A stretch of DNA of 42,850 nucleotides from NCBI GenBank assembly GCA_025361425.1, contig JANYAH010000107.1, positions 1 to 42,850 on the forward strand, in the 5' to 3' direction. Source of the stretch: Candidatus Solibacter sp. Its GTDB lineage: Bacteria > Acidobacteriota > Terriglobia > Bryobacterales > Bryobacteraceae. Shown one piece after another: positions 25,198 to 34,201 of this stretch. How positions within the stretch are numbered: the stretch's first letter is position 1; each line of letters begins with the position of its first letter. The notes beneath the pieces are model-generated. The model saw only the letters and a list, made by a program, of their open reading frames with translations. It did not search any database and was not told the DNA's origin. Position numbers and translations under genes: made by a program.

Positions 25198-25930
25198 CTT
25201 TATTTTGCCCGCGGCCACCCTCTGGCAGCGCGAACTGGTGCGTTTCTGGCGGCAGAAAAGCCGCGTGCTGAGCGTGGTGGCGTCGCCCTTGATCTTCTGG
25301 TTGTTGATTGGCTATGGATCCAATGACCTGGCGCGCTACTATTCCGGAACGCTGGTACTGACGGTGATGTTCTCCGCCATCTTCTCCACCATCTCCATCA
25401 TCGAAGACCGGCGGGAAGGCTTTCTGTTGTCCATGCTGGTCTCACCGGCGCCGCGCACCAGCCTGGTGCTGGGCAAGATCCTGGGGTCGGCTACGCTAGG
25501 ATGGATACAGGGTCTGATGCTCTTGATTTTCGCCCCGCTGGCCGGGGTCAACATCGGCCTGGGGGAAATCGTCCCAGTGGTGGGGGCGATGTTCCTGATC
25601 TCGTTCACGCTTACCGGTTTGGGATTTGCAATCGCATGGAAAATGGATTCTACCGCCGCATTTCACGGCGTCATGATGCTTCTGCTCGTGCCCATGTGGA
25701 TGGTCTCGGGCGCGCTGTTCCCGATGGCGACGGCGCATGGAGCGGTCAAGGCGATCATGTGGGCCAATCCGATGACCTATTCGGTGGCGCTGCTGAACCA
25801 TACGCTGGGCCTGCCGAATGCCTACCCCGGCGCCACCGAGAGCCTGGTGGTGACGGCGGCGTTCGGTCTCGCGCTACTGCTGGCCAGCGGCATGTTGGCG
25901 GCGCAACAATCCACGCGCTCCGCCGCATGA
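25190..25930 (+). CDS. ABC-2 type transporter permease
   Basis: Six hydrophobic helices, with an ABC-2 pattern (SPLIFWLLIGYGSND, then EDRREGFLLSMLVSPAPRTSLVLGKILG) and about 246 aa. I prefer the TTG at 25190 (MSSFILPAATLWQREL), which has GGGAG 6 nt upstream and overlaps the ATPase stop by 8 nt; a further in-frame start lies at 25166. The region EDRREGFLLSMLVSP is the usual coupling segment for the ATPase. It forms a homodimeric or paired exporter with the preceding gene. Confidence 0.9.
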   Translation: MSSFILPAATLWQRELVRFWRQKSRVLSVVASPLIFWLLIGYGSNDLARYYSGTLVLTVMFSAIFSTISIIEDRREGFLLSMLVSPAPRTSLVLGKILGSATLGWIQGLMLLIFAPLAGVNIGLGEIVPVVGAMFLISFTLTGLGFAIAWKMDSTAAFHGVMMLLLVPMWMVSGALFPMATAHGAVKAIMWANPMTYSVALLNHTLGLPNAYPGATESLVVTAAFGLALLLASGMLAAQQSTRSAA

Positions 25931-26556
25931 GCGGTGCAGGCATGCTGGCCAGTCTTTCCCATTTGGCAAATGGACTGGAGCGGCATGCAACGGCAAGACA
26001 GGCCAGGAGGCCTGTCCTCCTTTGCCTGCTCCTCCTGCTTGCCGGATGCGTACCGGTGAAGCCACTGGCCGTTCTCGGCCAGGTGCCGCAATTCCAGCTC
26101 ACACTCGAAACCGATCAGCCTTTTGACAGCCGCTCGCTGGACGGGCACATCTGGGTGGCGAACTTCATCTTCACCACCTGCCAGGGCCCATGCCCCATGA
26201 TGAGCCACCAGATGCGCGGCATCCAGAATTCCACTGGGAATACGCCCGAATTGAAGCTGGTCAGTTTCACCGTGGATCCGGCGCACGACACGCCGCCGGT
26301 GCTCGCCAAATACGCCACCCACTTCAAGGCCGACCCGGCCCGCTGGCATTTCCTGACCGGCGAAATGGAGCGTCTCAACGAGCTCGGCCTCAACGCATTC
26401 AAGTTGAATAGTGTGAATGGCAGCCTGAACCACAGCACGCGTTTTGTCTTAGTGGACGGCAAGCGCCGCATCCGCGGTTACTATCTTTCGAGCGACGACG
26501 GCTTTCCTAAGAAGCTGTTGCACGACATCCGCCAACTGCAAAGCGAACCCACATGA
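25927..26556 (+). CDS. SCO1/SenC-family copper chaperone lipoprotein
   Basis: SCO proteins deliver copper to the CuA site of cytochrome oxidase. In this 209-aa protein the copper motif CQGPC (CxxxC) and the distal His in NHSTRFVLVDG are present in a thioredoxin fold. The lipobox LAGC follows LLCLLLL. The N-terminal region before the hydrophobic core is unusually long (about 33 residues) and basic. It contains the perfect palindrome GACAGGCC-AGGA-GGCCTGTC (25997-26016), a repeat-like insertion. The ATG overlaps the permease stop, and the 3' end overlaps the DUF420 gene. Confidence 0.93.
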   Translation: MSGAGMLASLSHLANGLERHATARQARRPVLLCLLLLLAGCVPVKPLAVLGQVPQFQLTLETDQPFDSRSLDGHIWVANFIFTTCQGPCPMMSHQMRGIQNSTGNTPELKLVSFTVDPAHDTPPVLAKYATHFKADPARWHFLTGEMERLNELGLNAFKLNSVNGSLNHSTRFVLVDGKRRIRGYYLSSDDGFPKKLLHDIRQLQSEPT

Positions 26557-26969
26557 TCTCCCTGCTGCCCTCGATCAATGCCACGCTGAATGCGTTCTCC
26601 GCGGTGCTGCTGGTGTGGGGCTACCTGCTCATTCGCCGCAAGCAGATTGAGCGGCACCGTCGCGTGATGAAGACCGCGTTCGCTACTTCCTGCCTCTTCC
26701 TGGTGAGCTACCTGGTGTATCACTCGCAAGTGGGATCCGTGCCTTTCCACCATGAAGGCACCACGCTGCGCACGGTATACCTCTCCATCCTGTTGACGCA
26801 CACGGTGCTGGCGGCGACGGTCCCCGTGCTCGCAGTGGTCACCCTGCGCCGGGGCTTGAGCGCCCGGTACGACAAGCACCGCCAGATCGCCCGCTGGACG
26901 CTGCCCATATGGCTCTACGTCTCTGTCACCGGCGTGGTGGTCTACGTCATGCTGTATCACGTGGCGTAA
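26553..26969 (+). CDS. DUF420 membrane protein (CtaM/YozB-like)
   Basis: This 138-aa protein has four membrane helices and conserved histidines in RRKQIERHRRVMK, YLVYHSQVGS and YDKHRQIARWT. This pattern is that of DUF420 proteins, which are encoded with cytochrome oxidase assembly genes and, in some Firmicutes, are needed for oxidase maturation. It is the last gene of the ctaA-ctaB-ABC-SCO1 operon, overlapping SCO1 by an ATGA. Its gene neighbourhood is its best functional clue. Confidence 0.88.
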   Translation: MISLLPSINATLNAFSAVLLVWGYLLIRRKQIERHRRVMKTAFATSCLFLVSYLVYHSQVGSVPFHHEGTTLRTVYLSILLTHTVLAATVPVLAVVTLRRGLSARYDKHRQIARWTLPIWLYVSVTGVVVYVMLYHVA

Positions 26970-27038
26970 GTCTGTCAAACAGCCGGCTTCAGCGAAGCAG
27001 GAGAGACCACACAAGGCGATGGTCTGTCCCACCACAAT

Positions 27039-27053
27039 GTGCCAAACTGGCAC
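27039..27053. promoter_or_regulatory. perfect inverted repeat at the start of the GH51-like gene
   Basis: GTGCCA-AAC-TGGCAC, 15 bp, immediately before the GTG start at 27055. It may be an operator or part of a repeat. Low support. Confidence 0.3.
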
Positions 27054-27054
27054 T

Positions 27055-28572
27055 GTGATCCCTCGCCGAGACTTCCTCGCCCTGGCCGCCGCCGCCACCA
27101 CCCCTCTCTTCGCCGCCGAGCCCAACGCCATTGCGCTCGACCCCACCCCTCAATTCGACCTCTCCCCCCACCTCTACATGCAGTTTATGGAACCCCTGGG
27201 CATCACCGATTCCTCCGTGGAGGCCGCCTGGGACTACGACCAGGACGATTGGCGCAAGGATTTCGTCGACGCGGTCCGCGATCTCTCTCCCAACGTCATC
27301 CGCTTCGGCGGCCTCTTCAGCCGCTATTACCTCTGGCGCGAAGGCGTCGGACCCGCCGCCAACCGCCCGGCCATGCGCAATTACGCCTGGGGAGGCAAGG
27401 AAACCAACCGCGTCGGCACTCGCGAGTTCGTCGATCTGTGCCGCCGAACGGGCGCGGAGCCCCTCTACTGCGTCAACTTCCTCTCAGACGGAGAGCAGCG
27501 CTACCGCAATACCCTTGAAGGCAACCGCACGGGTGACGCCCGCGAAGCCGCCGACTGGGTCTCCTACGCCAACGACCCCGATCAGCCCGACCGCAAACGC
27601 CACGGCTCCGCAGACCCGTTCCGCATCCAACTGTGGCAACTGGGCAACGAAACCTCCTACGGCAACGCCACCTTCAGTAAGGATGACGCCATCGCCCACA
27701 CCATCGAGTTCGCCAAAGCAATGAAACAGCGCGACCCCTCCATACGCTTGATCGGGTGGGGCGACCGCGGGCGCAACGGCGAACTCTGGGTGCGCGACCT
27801 GCTGGCGCGCGCCGGCGAACACCTGGACTACGTCGCCATCCACATGATGGGCCAGAGCCCCAAACGCGCCGATACCGTCCTCAAGGGCATCCGCTATCAG
27901 CGGGACCCCGAGCGCGCCTGGCACGAGCTCCTGGAACTCTCCGCCAACATCGAAACCCGCGTCACTGAACTGGAGCAAGCCATCGGGTCATACGATAAAC
28001 GCATCGGCATCGCCATCACCGAAGGCCATCTCAGCCTCAGCCCCCACAACGCCAACCCGATTCTCTGCGAGTGGCTCTCGGCCGCCTACCACGCCCGCAC
28101 GTTCAACATCTACCAGCGCCACGGGGCACGCGTGAAGATGGCTACCGCCGCCGATTTCCAGGGCAATCGCTGGACCGTGTCCGCCGTCATGATCCCCACC
28201 CCGAGCGGCGCCAGTTACCTGATGCCCGTCGCCTCCATCGCCCGCCTGTTCCGCCGCCACACCGGCGCCCAACACATCGCGGTGAAATCCGCACCCCCCG
28301 GACTCGATATCGCCGCCAGTCGCACCGCGAACAGGATTTTCCTCCACGTTGCCAATCTTGAATACCGCAAGGCCGTCGAAGCCACTTTCGCCGTCGCGGG
28401 GCTACGGGTGCAATCCGGCCGCGTCTTCGAAATCGCCCCCGAAGATCTGCGGCAGTACGTCAATCCGGATCAGCCGAACGTCTTCGCCCCGCGCGAATCC
28501 CCGCTGAGCGCCACCTGGCGTTTCCCGGCGGGCAGCGTCACCGCCATCGAATTAGATTTGCCGACGGGCTGA
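27055..28572 (+). CDS. Tat-secreted GH51-like alpha-L-arabinofuranosidase
   Basis: The N-terminus IPRRDFLALAAAATTPLFAA is a Tat signal. The catalytic domain has the clan GH-A pattern: acid/base Glu in WQLGNE (about residue 199) and nucleophile Glu in AITEGH (about 323). Together with DLSPHLYMQFMEPLG and VIRFGGLFSRYYLW near the N-terminus this fits GH51-type arabinofuranosidases. A C-terminal beta domain follows. The GTG at 27055 is chosen because it starts at the Tat motif; an in-frame upstream ATG at 27037 is possible. The enzyme would release arabinose from plant polysaccharides. The gene stands alone. Confidence 0.85.
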   Translation: MIPRRDFLALAAAATTPLFAAEPNAIALDPTPQFDLSPHLYMQFMEPLGITDSSVEAAWDYDQDDWRKDFVDAVRDLSPNVIRFGGLFSRYYLWREGVGPAANRPAMRNYAWGGKETNRVGTREFVDLCRRTGAEPLYCVNFLSDGEQRYRNTLEGNRTGDAREAADWVSYANDPDQPDRKRHGSADPFRIQLWQLGNETSYGNATFSKDDAIAHTIEFAKAMKQRDPSIRLIGWGDRGRNGELWVRDLLARAGEHLDYVAIHMMGQSPKRADTVLKGIRYQRDPERAWHELLELSANIETRVTELEQAIGSYDKRIGIAITEGHLSLSPHNANPILCEWLSAAYHARTFNIYQRHGARVKMATAADFQGNRWTVSAVMIPTPSGASYLMPVASIARLFRRHTGAQHIAVKSAPPGLDIAASRTANRIFLHVANLEYRKAVEATFAVAGLRVQSGRVFEIAPEDLRQYVNPDQPNVFAPRESPLSATWRFPAGSVTAIELDLPTG

Positions 28573-28686
28573 ATACACGCTTCCGGACCCGATTGAGTAA
28601 GTTGAACTGCGCCTGGATTAAATAAGCGAGAGGTTCGCCGCGCGGCACACGCGCACCGGCTGGTATGGTAACAAGAGATACCCAAC

Positions 28687-30522
28687 ATGCCCGTATATCG
28701 CTCTCGCACCACCACCCATGGCCGCAACATGGCCGGCGCCCGCAGCCTGTGGCGCGCCACCGGAATGAAGGACGGAGACTTCGGCAAACCGATTATCGCC
28801 GTGGCCAATTCCTTTACCCAGTTCGTACCCGGACACGTCCACTTGAAGGACCTGGGACAACTGGTGGCCAGAGAAATCGAGCGCGCGGGCGGGGTCGCCA
28901 AGGAGTTCAACACCATCGCCGTGGATGACGGCATCGCCATGGGGCACGGAGGCATGCTGTACAGTCTGCCCTCGCGGGAATTGATCGCCGATAGCGTGGA
29001 ATACATGGTGAATGCCCACTGCGCCGACGCGCTGGTCTGCATTTCCAACTGCGACAAGATCACGCCTGGAATGCTGATGGCCTCGCTGCGGCTGAACATT
29101 CCGGCGATCTTCGTTTCCGGTGGACCGATGGAGGCGGGCAAGGTGGAACAGGGCGGCCTGGTGCGCGCGGTGGACCTGGTGGACGCCATGGTTGCCGCCG
29201 CCGACCCGGGCGTTAGCGATGAATTCTCAGACGATATGGAACGCTCCGCGTGCCCCACCTGCGGAAGCTGTTCGGGGATGTTCACGGCAAACTCGATGAA
29301 CTGCCTGATGGAGGCGCTTGGCCTGGGGCTGCCCGGCAACGGGACTATCGTCGCCACGCATGCCGACCGCAGGGGGCTGTTTGAAGAGGCCGGGCGGCGC
29401 ATTGTGGACCTGGCCCGCCGCTATTACGAGCAGGACGAGGCAGGCATTCTGCCGCGCGGCATCGTCACTTTCGACGCCTTCGAAAACGCCATGACGCTGG
29501 ACATCGCAATGGGCGGATCCACCAACACGGTGCTGCATCTGCTAGCCGCGGCGCACGAGGCGGAGGTGCCGTTCACCATGCGCGATATGGACCGCCTCTC
29601 ACGGCGCGTGCCGCATCTCTGCAAGGTGTCGCCTTCGTCGCCTGACGTGCATGTGGAGGACGTACACCGCGCGGGCGGCGTCTTTGCAATTCTGGCGGAG
29701 CTGGATCGCGGCGGCCTGCTGCATCGCGGCGCGCATACGGTACACGCGGCCACTTTGGGCGACGCCATAGAACAGTGGGATGTGCGGCGCGGCGCAGCCG
29801 GGAGCGTGCAGGAATTCTATCGCGCGGCGCCCGGCGGAATCCGCACCACGGAGCCGTTCAGCCAGAGCCGGCGCTATGCCACCTTGGACCTGGACCGAGC
29901 CGAGGGTGCGATCCGCGATATGGCGCACGCCTTTAGCCAGGATGGCGGCCTCGCCGTGTTGTACGGCAATATCGCCGAGGACGGCTGCATCGTGAAGACG
30001 GCGGGCGTGGACCCGGCCAGCCTCACGTTCACCGGGCCGGCGCGCATTTTCGAAAGCCAGGACGATGCCGTCGAAGGCATTCTCGGCGACCGCGTGCAGC
30101 CGGGCGAAGTGGTGGTGATCCGCTACGAAGGGCCAAAGGGCGGACCCGGGATGCAGGAGATGTTGTACCCCACCAGCTATTTGAAATCGAAGGGTCTGGG
30201 GAAGGCGTGCGCGCTGGTCACGGACGGGCGGTTTTCGGGCGGGAGTTCTGGTCTCTCGATCGGCCACGTGTCGCCGGAAGCGGCCGAGGGCGGGGCGCTG
30301 GCGCTGGTGGAAGATGGCGATCGCCTGGCGATCGATATTCCGCAACGCAGCATTCGGCTGGACGTGAGCGACGCGGAATTGGCGCGGCGGCGGTCCGCGA
30401 TGGAAGCGCGCGGCGCGGCGGCGTGGAAGCCGGCGTCGCGGCAGCGCACGGTATCGAAGGCGCTGCAGGCATACGCGGCGATGACCACCAGCGCTTCGCG
30501 CGGCGCGGTGAGGGAATTTTAG
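28687..30522 (+). CDS. ilvD: dihydroxy-acid dehydratase
   Basis: IlvD dehydrates 2,3-dihydroxy-isovalerate and -methylvalerate in branched-chain amino acid synthesis. The 611-aa length equals the E. coli-type enzymes. Iron-sulfur ligands are visible in SNCDKITPG (Cys122) and [11 protein letters not shown] (Cys195), and the Mg-binding Asp lies in AVDDG. The C-terminal [12 protein letters not shown] motif is intact. The 5' region has no leader peptide or attenuator that I can recognise. It is separated from the GH51-like gene by 114 bp. Confidence 0.97.
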   Translation: MPVYRSRTTTHGRNMAGARSLWRATGMKDGDFGKPIIAVANSFTQFVPGHVHLKDLGQLVAREIERAGGVAKEFNTIAVDDGIAMGHGGMLYSLPSRELIADSVEYMVNAHCADALVCISNCDKITPGMLMASLRLNIPAIFVSGGPMEAGKVEQGGLVRAVDLVDAMVAAADPGVSDEFSDDMERSACPTCGSCSGMFTANSMNCLMEALGLGLPGNGTIVATHADRRGLFEEAGRRIVDLARRYYEQDEAGILPRGIVTFDAFENAMTLDIAMGGSTNTVLHLLAAAHEAEVPFTMRDMDRLSRRVPHLCKVSPSSPDVHVEDVHRAGGVFAILAELDRGGLLHRGAHTVHAATLGDAIEQWDVRRGAAGSVQEFYRAAPGGIRTTEPFSQSRRYATLDLDRAEGAIRDMAHAFSQDGGLAVLYGNIAEDGCIVKTAGVDPASLTFTGPARIFESQDDAVEGILGDRVQPGEVVVIRYEGPKGGPGMQEMLYPTSYLKSKGLGKACALVTDGRFSGGSSGLSIGHVSPEAAEGGALALVEDGDRLAIDIPQRSIRLDVSDAELARRRSAMEARGAAAWKPASRQRTVSKALQAYAAMTTSASRGAVREF

Positions 30523-30562
30523 CGAGGTTCGCCTGGTCAGAAGCTGCGAAAAACTCAGTGAT

Positions 30563-30584
30563 GGGGCAAGCTAAAGCCTGCCCC
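30563..30584. terminator. palindrome between convergent genes
   Basis: GGGGCA-N10-TGCCCC, 41 bp after ilvD and before the converging gene on the other strand. It resembles other dispersed GGGGCA/TGCCCC palindromes in the window and may end both transcripts. No T-run. Confidence 0.4.
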
Positions 30585-30621
30585 ACCACGGCAACTGGTA
30601 AGCCTGCAATGAGCGATGGCC

Positions 30622-32058
30622 TTACGCCAGCACCTGCTTGATGGCGGCGCCGGCGCCTTTTAGGTTGGCGACTTTCATTTCGCTCCATTTGCGGGAGAGG
30701 ATCACGCCATCGGCGCCGCCTTTGAAAGCCGCCAGGACGGCGTCGTGCGTGCCGTTGGGGGTGGATTTCGACGAGGTGGCGGCGGTAGGAATATCGATAT
30801 CGATGCCGGGCCAGAGCTGCGTTTTCGTCCCGGCCAGCGCGGCGCGCGCGCGCTTGGCTTCGCGATACACGTAATCGCTCGACAGGCCCGCTTTGGCGAG
30901 ATCCGCCATCGGCTTTTCGCCCTGGTAATCCAACACGCGGTAATGGAAGTCGAGTAACTCCTGGGCCGGGACGTCGCCGTAGATGGTGCGCCCCACCTGA
31001 CCGATATAGCCGGCCAGGCGCTCGCCGCCGCAGTTGTGGTACATCACCATCTTCAGGAAGTCGGAATACTTAGAGAGTTCCGCGAGATCCTGCTCAGCGC
31101 GGTAGATGGGCGAGAAGGAATTCTGGTGCCAGATGTGCCAGCCCACGCCGACGCCCGGTTTGATGGATTTCACCTTGGCGTAAATTGCCGCGTAAGTTTC
31201 CCGCAGGCTATCGTGCCAGAGATTTTCCCAGGCGAGCAGTTCGGGGTAGCGCAGGATGAGGCGCCAGAGGGTTACGTAATAGCCATCCACCGGGCGTTTG
31301 GCCGAGCGAGTGAATTCGCCGAGCGCGCGGAAGCCGGCGCGGGCGCGGGCCACATCGATGCCGCGCTCCCGGGCTTTGCGCTCGCAGAATTGGCAGAAGC
31401 AGGTGACGCCGCCGGGGTTCACGCCGCGCGTCATATTGGAAAACGCGCCGTGACGCTCCGAGCCCCACATGATGCCGTCGATCTCCCAGGAGCGCGTGTA
31501 GTCCTCCACGGTGCCCAGCAGCCAGTTCCGGTAGTTGGGATTGTTGAAGCACAGGGTGCTCGCGTTCTGGCCGTCGAGCTGTTTTTCCTGCGCCTGGGCG
31601 ACGTTGGGAACGTCGCGGCTCCAGACGTCCTCAAACCAGCAGATGGTCTTCATGCCGCGCTTGCGGGCGGAGGGGAGGACGCTGGCCAACACGTCGAACT
31701 CGCCGAGATCGGGCGCGTGGAGATTCTGCAAAACGGTGTCGCGATAATATTCGGGATGAGTGCGGGTGTAGCTGCCGCCTTTAAAGGTGTCGGTATCGTA
31801 GGCCTGCTTGCCGTGATCGGGGAGCGGCTGTCCCGGCACCTGGCGGCCGGCGATGCCGCGGCCGTAAGTGAAGGTGGCGACGAAGAGGGTGTTGATGTAG
31901 GCGTCCTGCTGGAATTCATCCAGCACCTTCTCCACGCCTTCATCGACGAAGGAGACGGCGCCCACCTGAATGCCGACCATCTTGGAGGCGGCGGCGGCCG
32001 GCGCGGCAGTAACGGCGGTAACGGCGATCGCGTTGCGAATAAAGTTGCGGCGGTCCAT
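30622..32058 (-). CDS. Tat-secreted TIM-barrel-type putative glycoside hydrolase
   Basis: About 478 aa from the ATG at 32058; an in-frame TTG at 32079 adds seven residues. The N-terminus MDRRNFIRNAIAVTAVTAAPAAA is a Tat signal. The body reads as a beta/alpha barrel with repeated strand phrases (GMKTICWFEDVW, IDGIMWGSERHG, PGVGVGWHIWHQNSF, DFLKMVMYH, GVILSRKW). A CFCQFC cysteine cluster near residue 230, followed by ERKARERGID, recurs in hypothetical barrel proteins that I associate with glycoside hydrolase-like families. Candidate acids are in FEDV and GSERH. I cannot assign a family number or substrate. Confidence 0.7.
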   Translation of the reverse strand: MDRRNFIRNAIAVTAVTAAPAAAASKMVGIQVGAVSFVDEGVEKVLDEFQQDAYINTLFVATFTYGRGIAGRQVPGQPLPDHGKQAYDTDTFKGGSYTRTHPEYYRDTVLQNLHAPDLGEFDVLASVLPSARKRGMKTICWFEDVWSRDVPNVAQAQEKQLDGQNASTLCFNNPNYRNWLLGTVEDYTRSWEIDGIMWGSERHGAFSNMTRGVNPGGVTCFCQFCERKARERGIDVARARAGFRALGEFTRSAKRPVDGYYVTLWRLILRYPELLAWENLWHDSLRETYAAIYAKVKSIKPGVGVGWHIWHQNSFSPIYRAEQDLAELSKYSDFLKMVMYHNCGGERLAGYIGQVGRTIYGDVPAQELLDFHYRVLDYQGEKPMADLAKAGLSSDYVYREAKRARAALAGTKTQLWPGIDIDIPTAATSSKSTPNGTHDAVLAAFKGGADGVILSRKWSEMKVANLKGAGAAIKQVLA

Positions 32059-32099
32059 ATGGATCGGAAAGTAACACAATTCAAGGGCTGACGTGCGGG

Positions 32100-32231
32100 C
32101 GCGTCAGTGCGTCGCCGCACGGCGATGCCGACCAGCGCCGAGCCCATCGGGATTATGGTCGTGGGTTCAGGCGTGGTCTGATTTTCACCGAACAACCCCC
32201 GATGGTTGACCAGATTGCTGTCTGGTATCCA
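32100..32231 (-). pseudogene. orphan PEP-CTERM-like C-terminal fragment
   Basis: In one minus-strand frame the gap between two genes reads NNWIPDSN, VNHRGLFGEN, then TPEPTT, a hydrophobic stretch IIPMGSALVGIAV and RRR (32174-32109). This is the layout of a PEP-CTERM sorting signal: a PEP box, a short membrane helix and an Arg cluster. No matching N-terminal gene exists upstream; the frame runs into the membrane protein gene. It looks like the remnant of a deleted exported protein. Confidence 0.5.
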
Positions 32232-32232
32232 G

Positions 32233-33144
32233 TTATTTACCGACGCGCCAGGAGGCGTCGAGCGATACCCAGCGGTCGCCTTCGCCCATCTCAGTCTCGG
32301 CAAGAGACAACGCGCCGTGGCCCTCATCGCAGAGGAACTCCGTGGTGACAGGCTCGAACATGCTGGCCCAGGACCCCAAGGTGACGGGACGCGCCAGACG
32401 GTGGAGGCAGACCGGGCAGCGGCGGCGCTGATCGTCGAAGACCCAGATGGCGGCCAGGCCGAAGCCACCCAGAAACACCAGGGTGGCGCCGAATCCGGCG
32501 ACCCATACACGCAACACCTCCGGGGTAAGGAGGAGCCACAGCCAGCGGGACCCTTCGACCCATAACAGCGGAACCAAAACGATGACGGAGATAATCTTCA
32601 CGGCCAGGTAGAACCAGTAGCGCCAGCCGTAGCGCCCCAGCGACAGGCGGCCGATGGCGACCAGTGCCGCGCCGATGGCCAGCGCCAGCACGATAGGCAC
32701 GACGTGGCCCACTACCAGGTCGCCGCGCGGGTCATAGGGTAAGTGGCGGGACCCGATGAACTCGATAGGCTCGATGTTCCATTCGATGGCGGCGTCCACG
32801 ATGGAGCGGGTGGTCCGAAAGCCGTGTGAGAGCAGCGCCAACAGGAGCGCACCAGCCGCCACGAGGGCCATGACGAACTGCGGACCGAGGGTCCAATGGC
32901 GCAGGCCGGCGCGATTGAAGCGGAGCCAGAAGGCATTGCGGAGGGCGTCGCGGCAAATTAGCATCAACTCGGCGCGGTCGCGGCCGGCGACTTCGCCGCG
33001 GTCCACCAGGATGCAGAGGTTGGACAGGCGCGAGTTCCAGCGCTTGCGCCATTCGGGCCGTAAAGCCGGCGGCGCCAGGCGGCCCGCCATCCGCAGCAGC
33101 CAGCGGCAAAGCGCCGGCGGCGGCACTCCGTCAGGGTGGGACAT
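32233..33144 (-). CDS. multi-pass membrane protein with a C-terminal zinc-ribbon-like domain, about 303 aa
   Basis: An N-terminal helical cytoplasmic segment (residues to about 75, basic, WRKRWNSRLSNLCILVDRG) is followed by about four membrane helices. The C-terminal soluble domain has CPVC, then CDEGHG, a CXXC...C...H zinc-ribbon pattern. I start it at the ATG at 33144, with GAGG upstream; a GTG at 33159 is also in frame. The family is unnamed to me. The N-terminal segment is reminiscent of the leader part of acidobacterial ADOP-type permeases, but no permease follows. Confidence 0.75.
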   Translation of the reverse strand: MSHPDGVPPPALCRWLLRMAGRLAPPALRPEWRKRWNSRLSNLCILVDRGEVAGRDRAELMLICRDALRNAFWLRFNRAGLRHWTLGPQFVMALVAAGALLLALLSHGFRTTRSIVDAAIEWNIEPIEFIGSRHLPYDPRGDLVVGHVVPIVLALAIGAALVAIGRLSLGRYGWRYWFYLAVKIISVIVLVPLLWVEGSRWLWLLLTPEVLRVWVAGFGATLVFLGGFGLAAIWVFDDQRRRCPVCLHRLARPVTLGSWASMFEPVTTEFLCDEGHGALSLAETEMGEGDRWVSLDASWRVGK

Positions 33145-33190
33145 GAGGCCTCGTCTCACCCATTGGACACCGGCTTCCCTTATGATGTTC

Positions 33191-33300
33191 CAGCAGGCGG
33201 CAGCCGGCGTTCAGCCGGCGCTTGCGGAGCACGCAGGGGCGCGCTCGGCCCGAAAAAGCAACCTGAAAGGCGGCTGCGGGCAAGATTGCCCGCCCCACAA
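33191..33300. repeat. intergenic dispersed repeat with palindrome
   Basis: The CTTGCGGAGCACGCAGG region is shared with 9130-9150. A perfect hairpin GCGGGCAA-GA-TTGCCCGC lies at 33276-33293. There is no gene in the 160 bp between the membrane protein gene and lipA. Confidence 0.55.
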
Positions 33301-33320
33301 CCGGGGGAAAGAAGCTTGCC

Positions 33321-34196
33321 CTACGGTCGCGGCTCGGATTGGATGGCCGCGTGGTAAGAGCTGCGTACCAGCGGACCGGACTCGACGTGCGCGAAGCCCA
33401 TTTCGATGCCCGCGATGCGGAACTCCTCGAATTCGGCGGGCGTCACATAGCGGACGATGGGCAGATGCTTGGGCGAAGGGCGCAGGTACTGCCCCAGGGT
33501 GAGGAAGCCGACCTGATGGGCGCGCAGATCTCGCATCACCTGGAGCACCTCCTCCGCCGTTTCACCGAGGCCGAGCATCAGGCCGGATTTGGTCGGCGTC
33601 TCGGGCTGGATGCGGCGGGCGTGTTGCAGCACCTCGAGCGAGCGCTCATACCGGGCGCCGAGACGCACCTGACGGTAGAGCCTGGGTACGGTTTCGGTGT
33701 TGTGGTTGAGCACGCCGGGGCGGGCCTCCATGACGGTCTCGACGGCCTGGAGATTGCCCTGGAAATCTGGGATCAGGACCTCGACGCCGCACTGGGGAAC
33801 GCGCTGGCGGATGGCGCGGATCACCATGGCGAACAGCTCCGCGCCGCCATCCGGGCGATCGTCGCGGTTGACGCTGGTGATGACGGCGAACTTGAGCCCC
33901 ATGAGCGAGACTGCCTCGGCGATGCGGGCGGGCTCGTCGTAATCCACGGGCAAGGGCGCGCCTTTCTGCACGGCGCAGAAGCCGCAGCGGCGGGTACACA
34001 CGTTGCCCAGCATCATGAAAGTGGCGGTGCGTTGATTCCAGCATTCGCCGACGTTGGGGCAGGCGGCGCTTTCGCAGACGGTGTGGAGGCGGAGACGCTC
34101 GATGAGTTGCTTCAGATCGCGATAGTTCTCGCCGGCGGGGGCGGGTGCACGCAACCACTTGGGACGCTCGAGTTGGGGAGAAATGGAAACCAGCAC
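33321..34196 (-). CDS. lipA: lipoyl synthase
   Basis: This radical SAM enzyme inserts two sulfurs into octanoyl groups on lipoyl domains. The 291-aa length is typical. The auxiliary cluster ligands are in CESAACPNVGEC (Cys41, 46, 52), and the radical SAM cluster ligands are in CTRRCGFC (Cys67, 71, 74). The C-terminal RSSYHA motif is present and supplies the Ser ligand of the auxiliary cluster. It lies 5 nt downstream of the Ldh-family oxidoreductase gene and is probably co-transcribed with it. No lipB or odh/pdh gene is in the window. Confidence 0.97.
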   Translation of the reverse strand: MLVSISPQLERPKWLRAPAPAGENYRDLKQLIERLRLHTVCESAACPNVGECWNQRTATFMMLGNVCTRRCGFCAVQKGAPLPVDYDEPARIAEAVSLMGLKFAVITSVNRDDRPDGGAELFAMVIRAIRQRVPQCGVEVLIPDFQGNLQAVETVMEARPGVLNHNTETVPRLYRQVRLGARYERSLEVLQHARRIQPETPTKSGLMLGLGETAEEVLQVMRDLRAHQVGFLTLGQYLRPSPKHLPIVRYVTPAEFEEFRIAGIEMGFAHVESGPLVRSSYHAAIQSEPRP

Positions 34197-34201
34197 TGCC
34201 T

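Noticed and set aside
28573-28686. Search for a leader peptide or attenuator before ilvD
   Set aside because: No run of branched-chain codons, no alternative hairpins and no convincing promoter could be defined.
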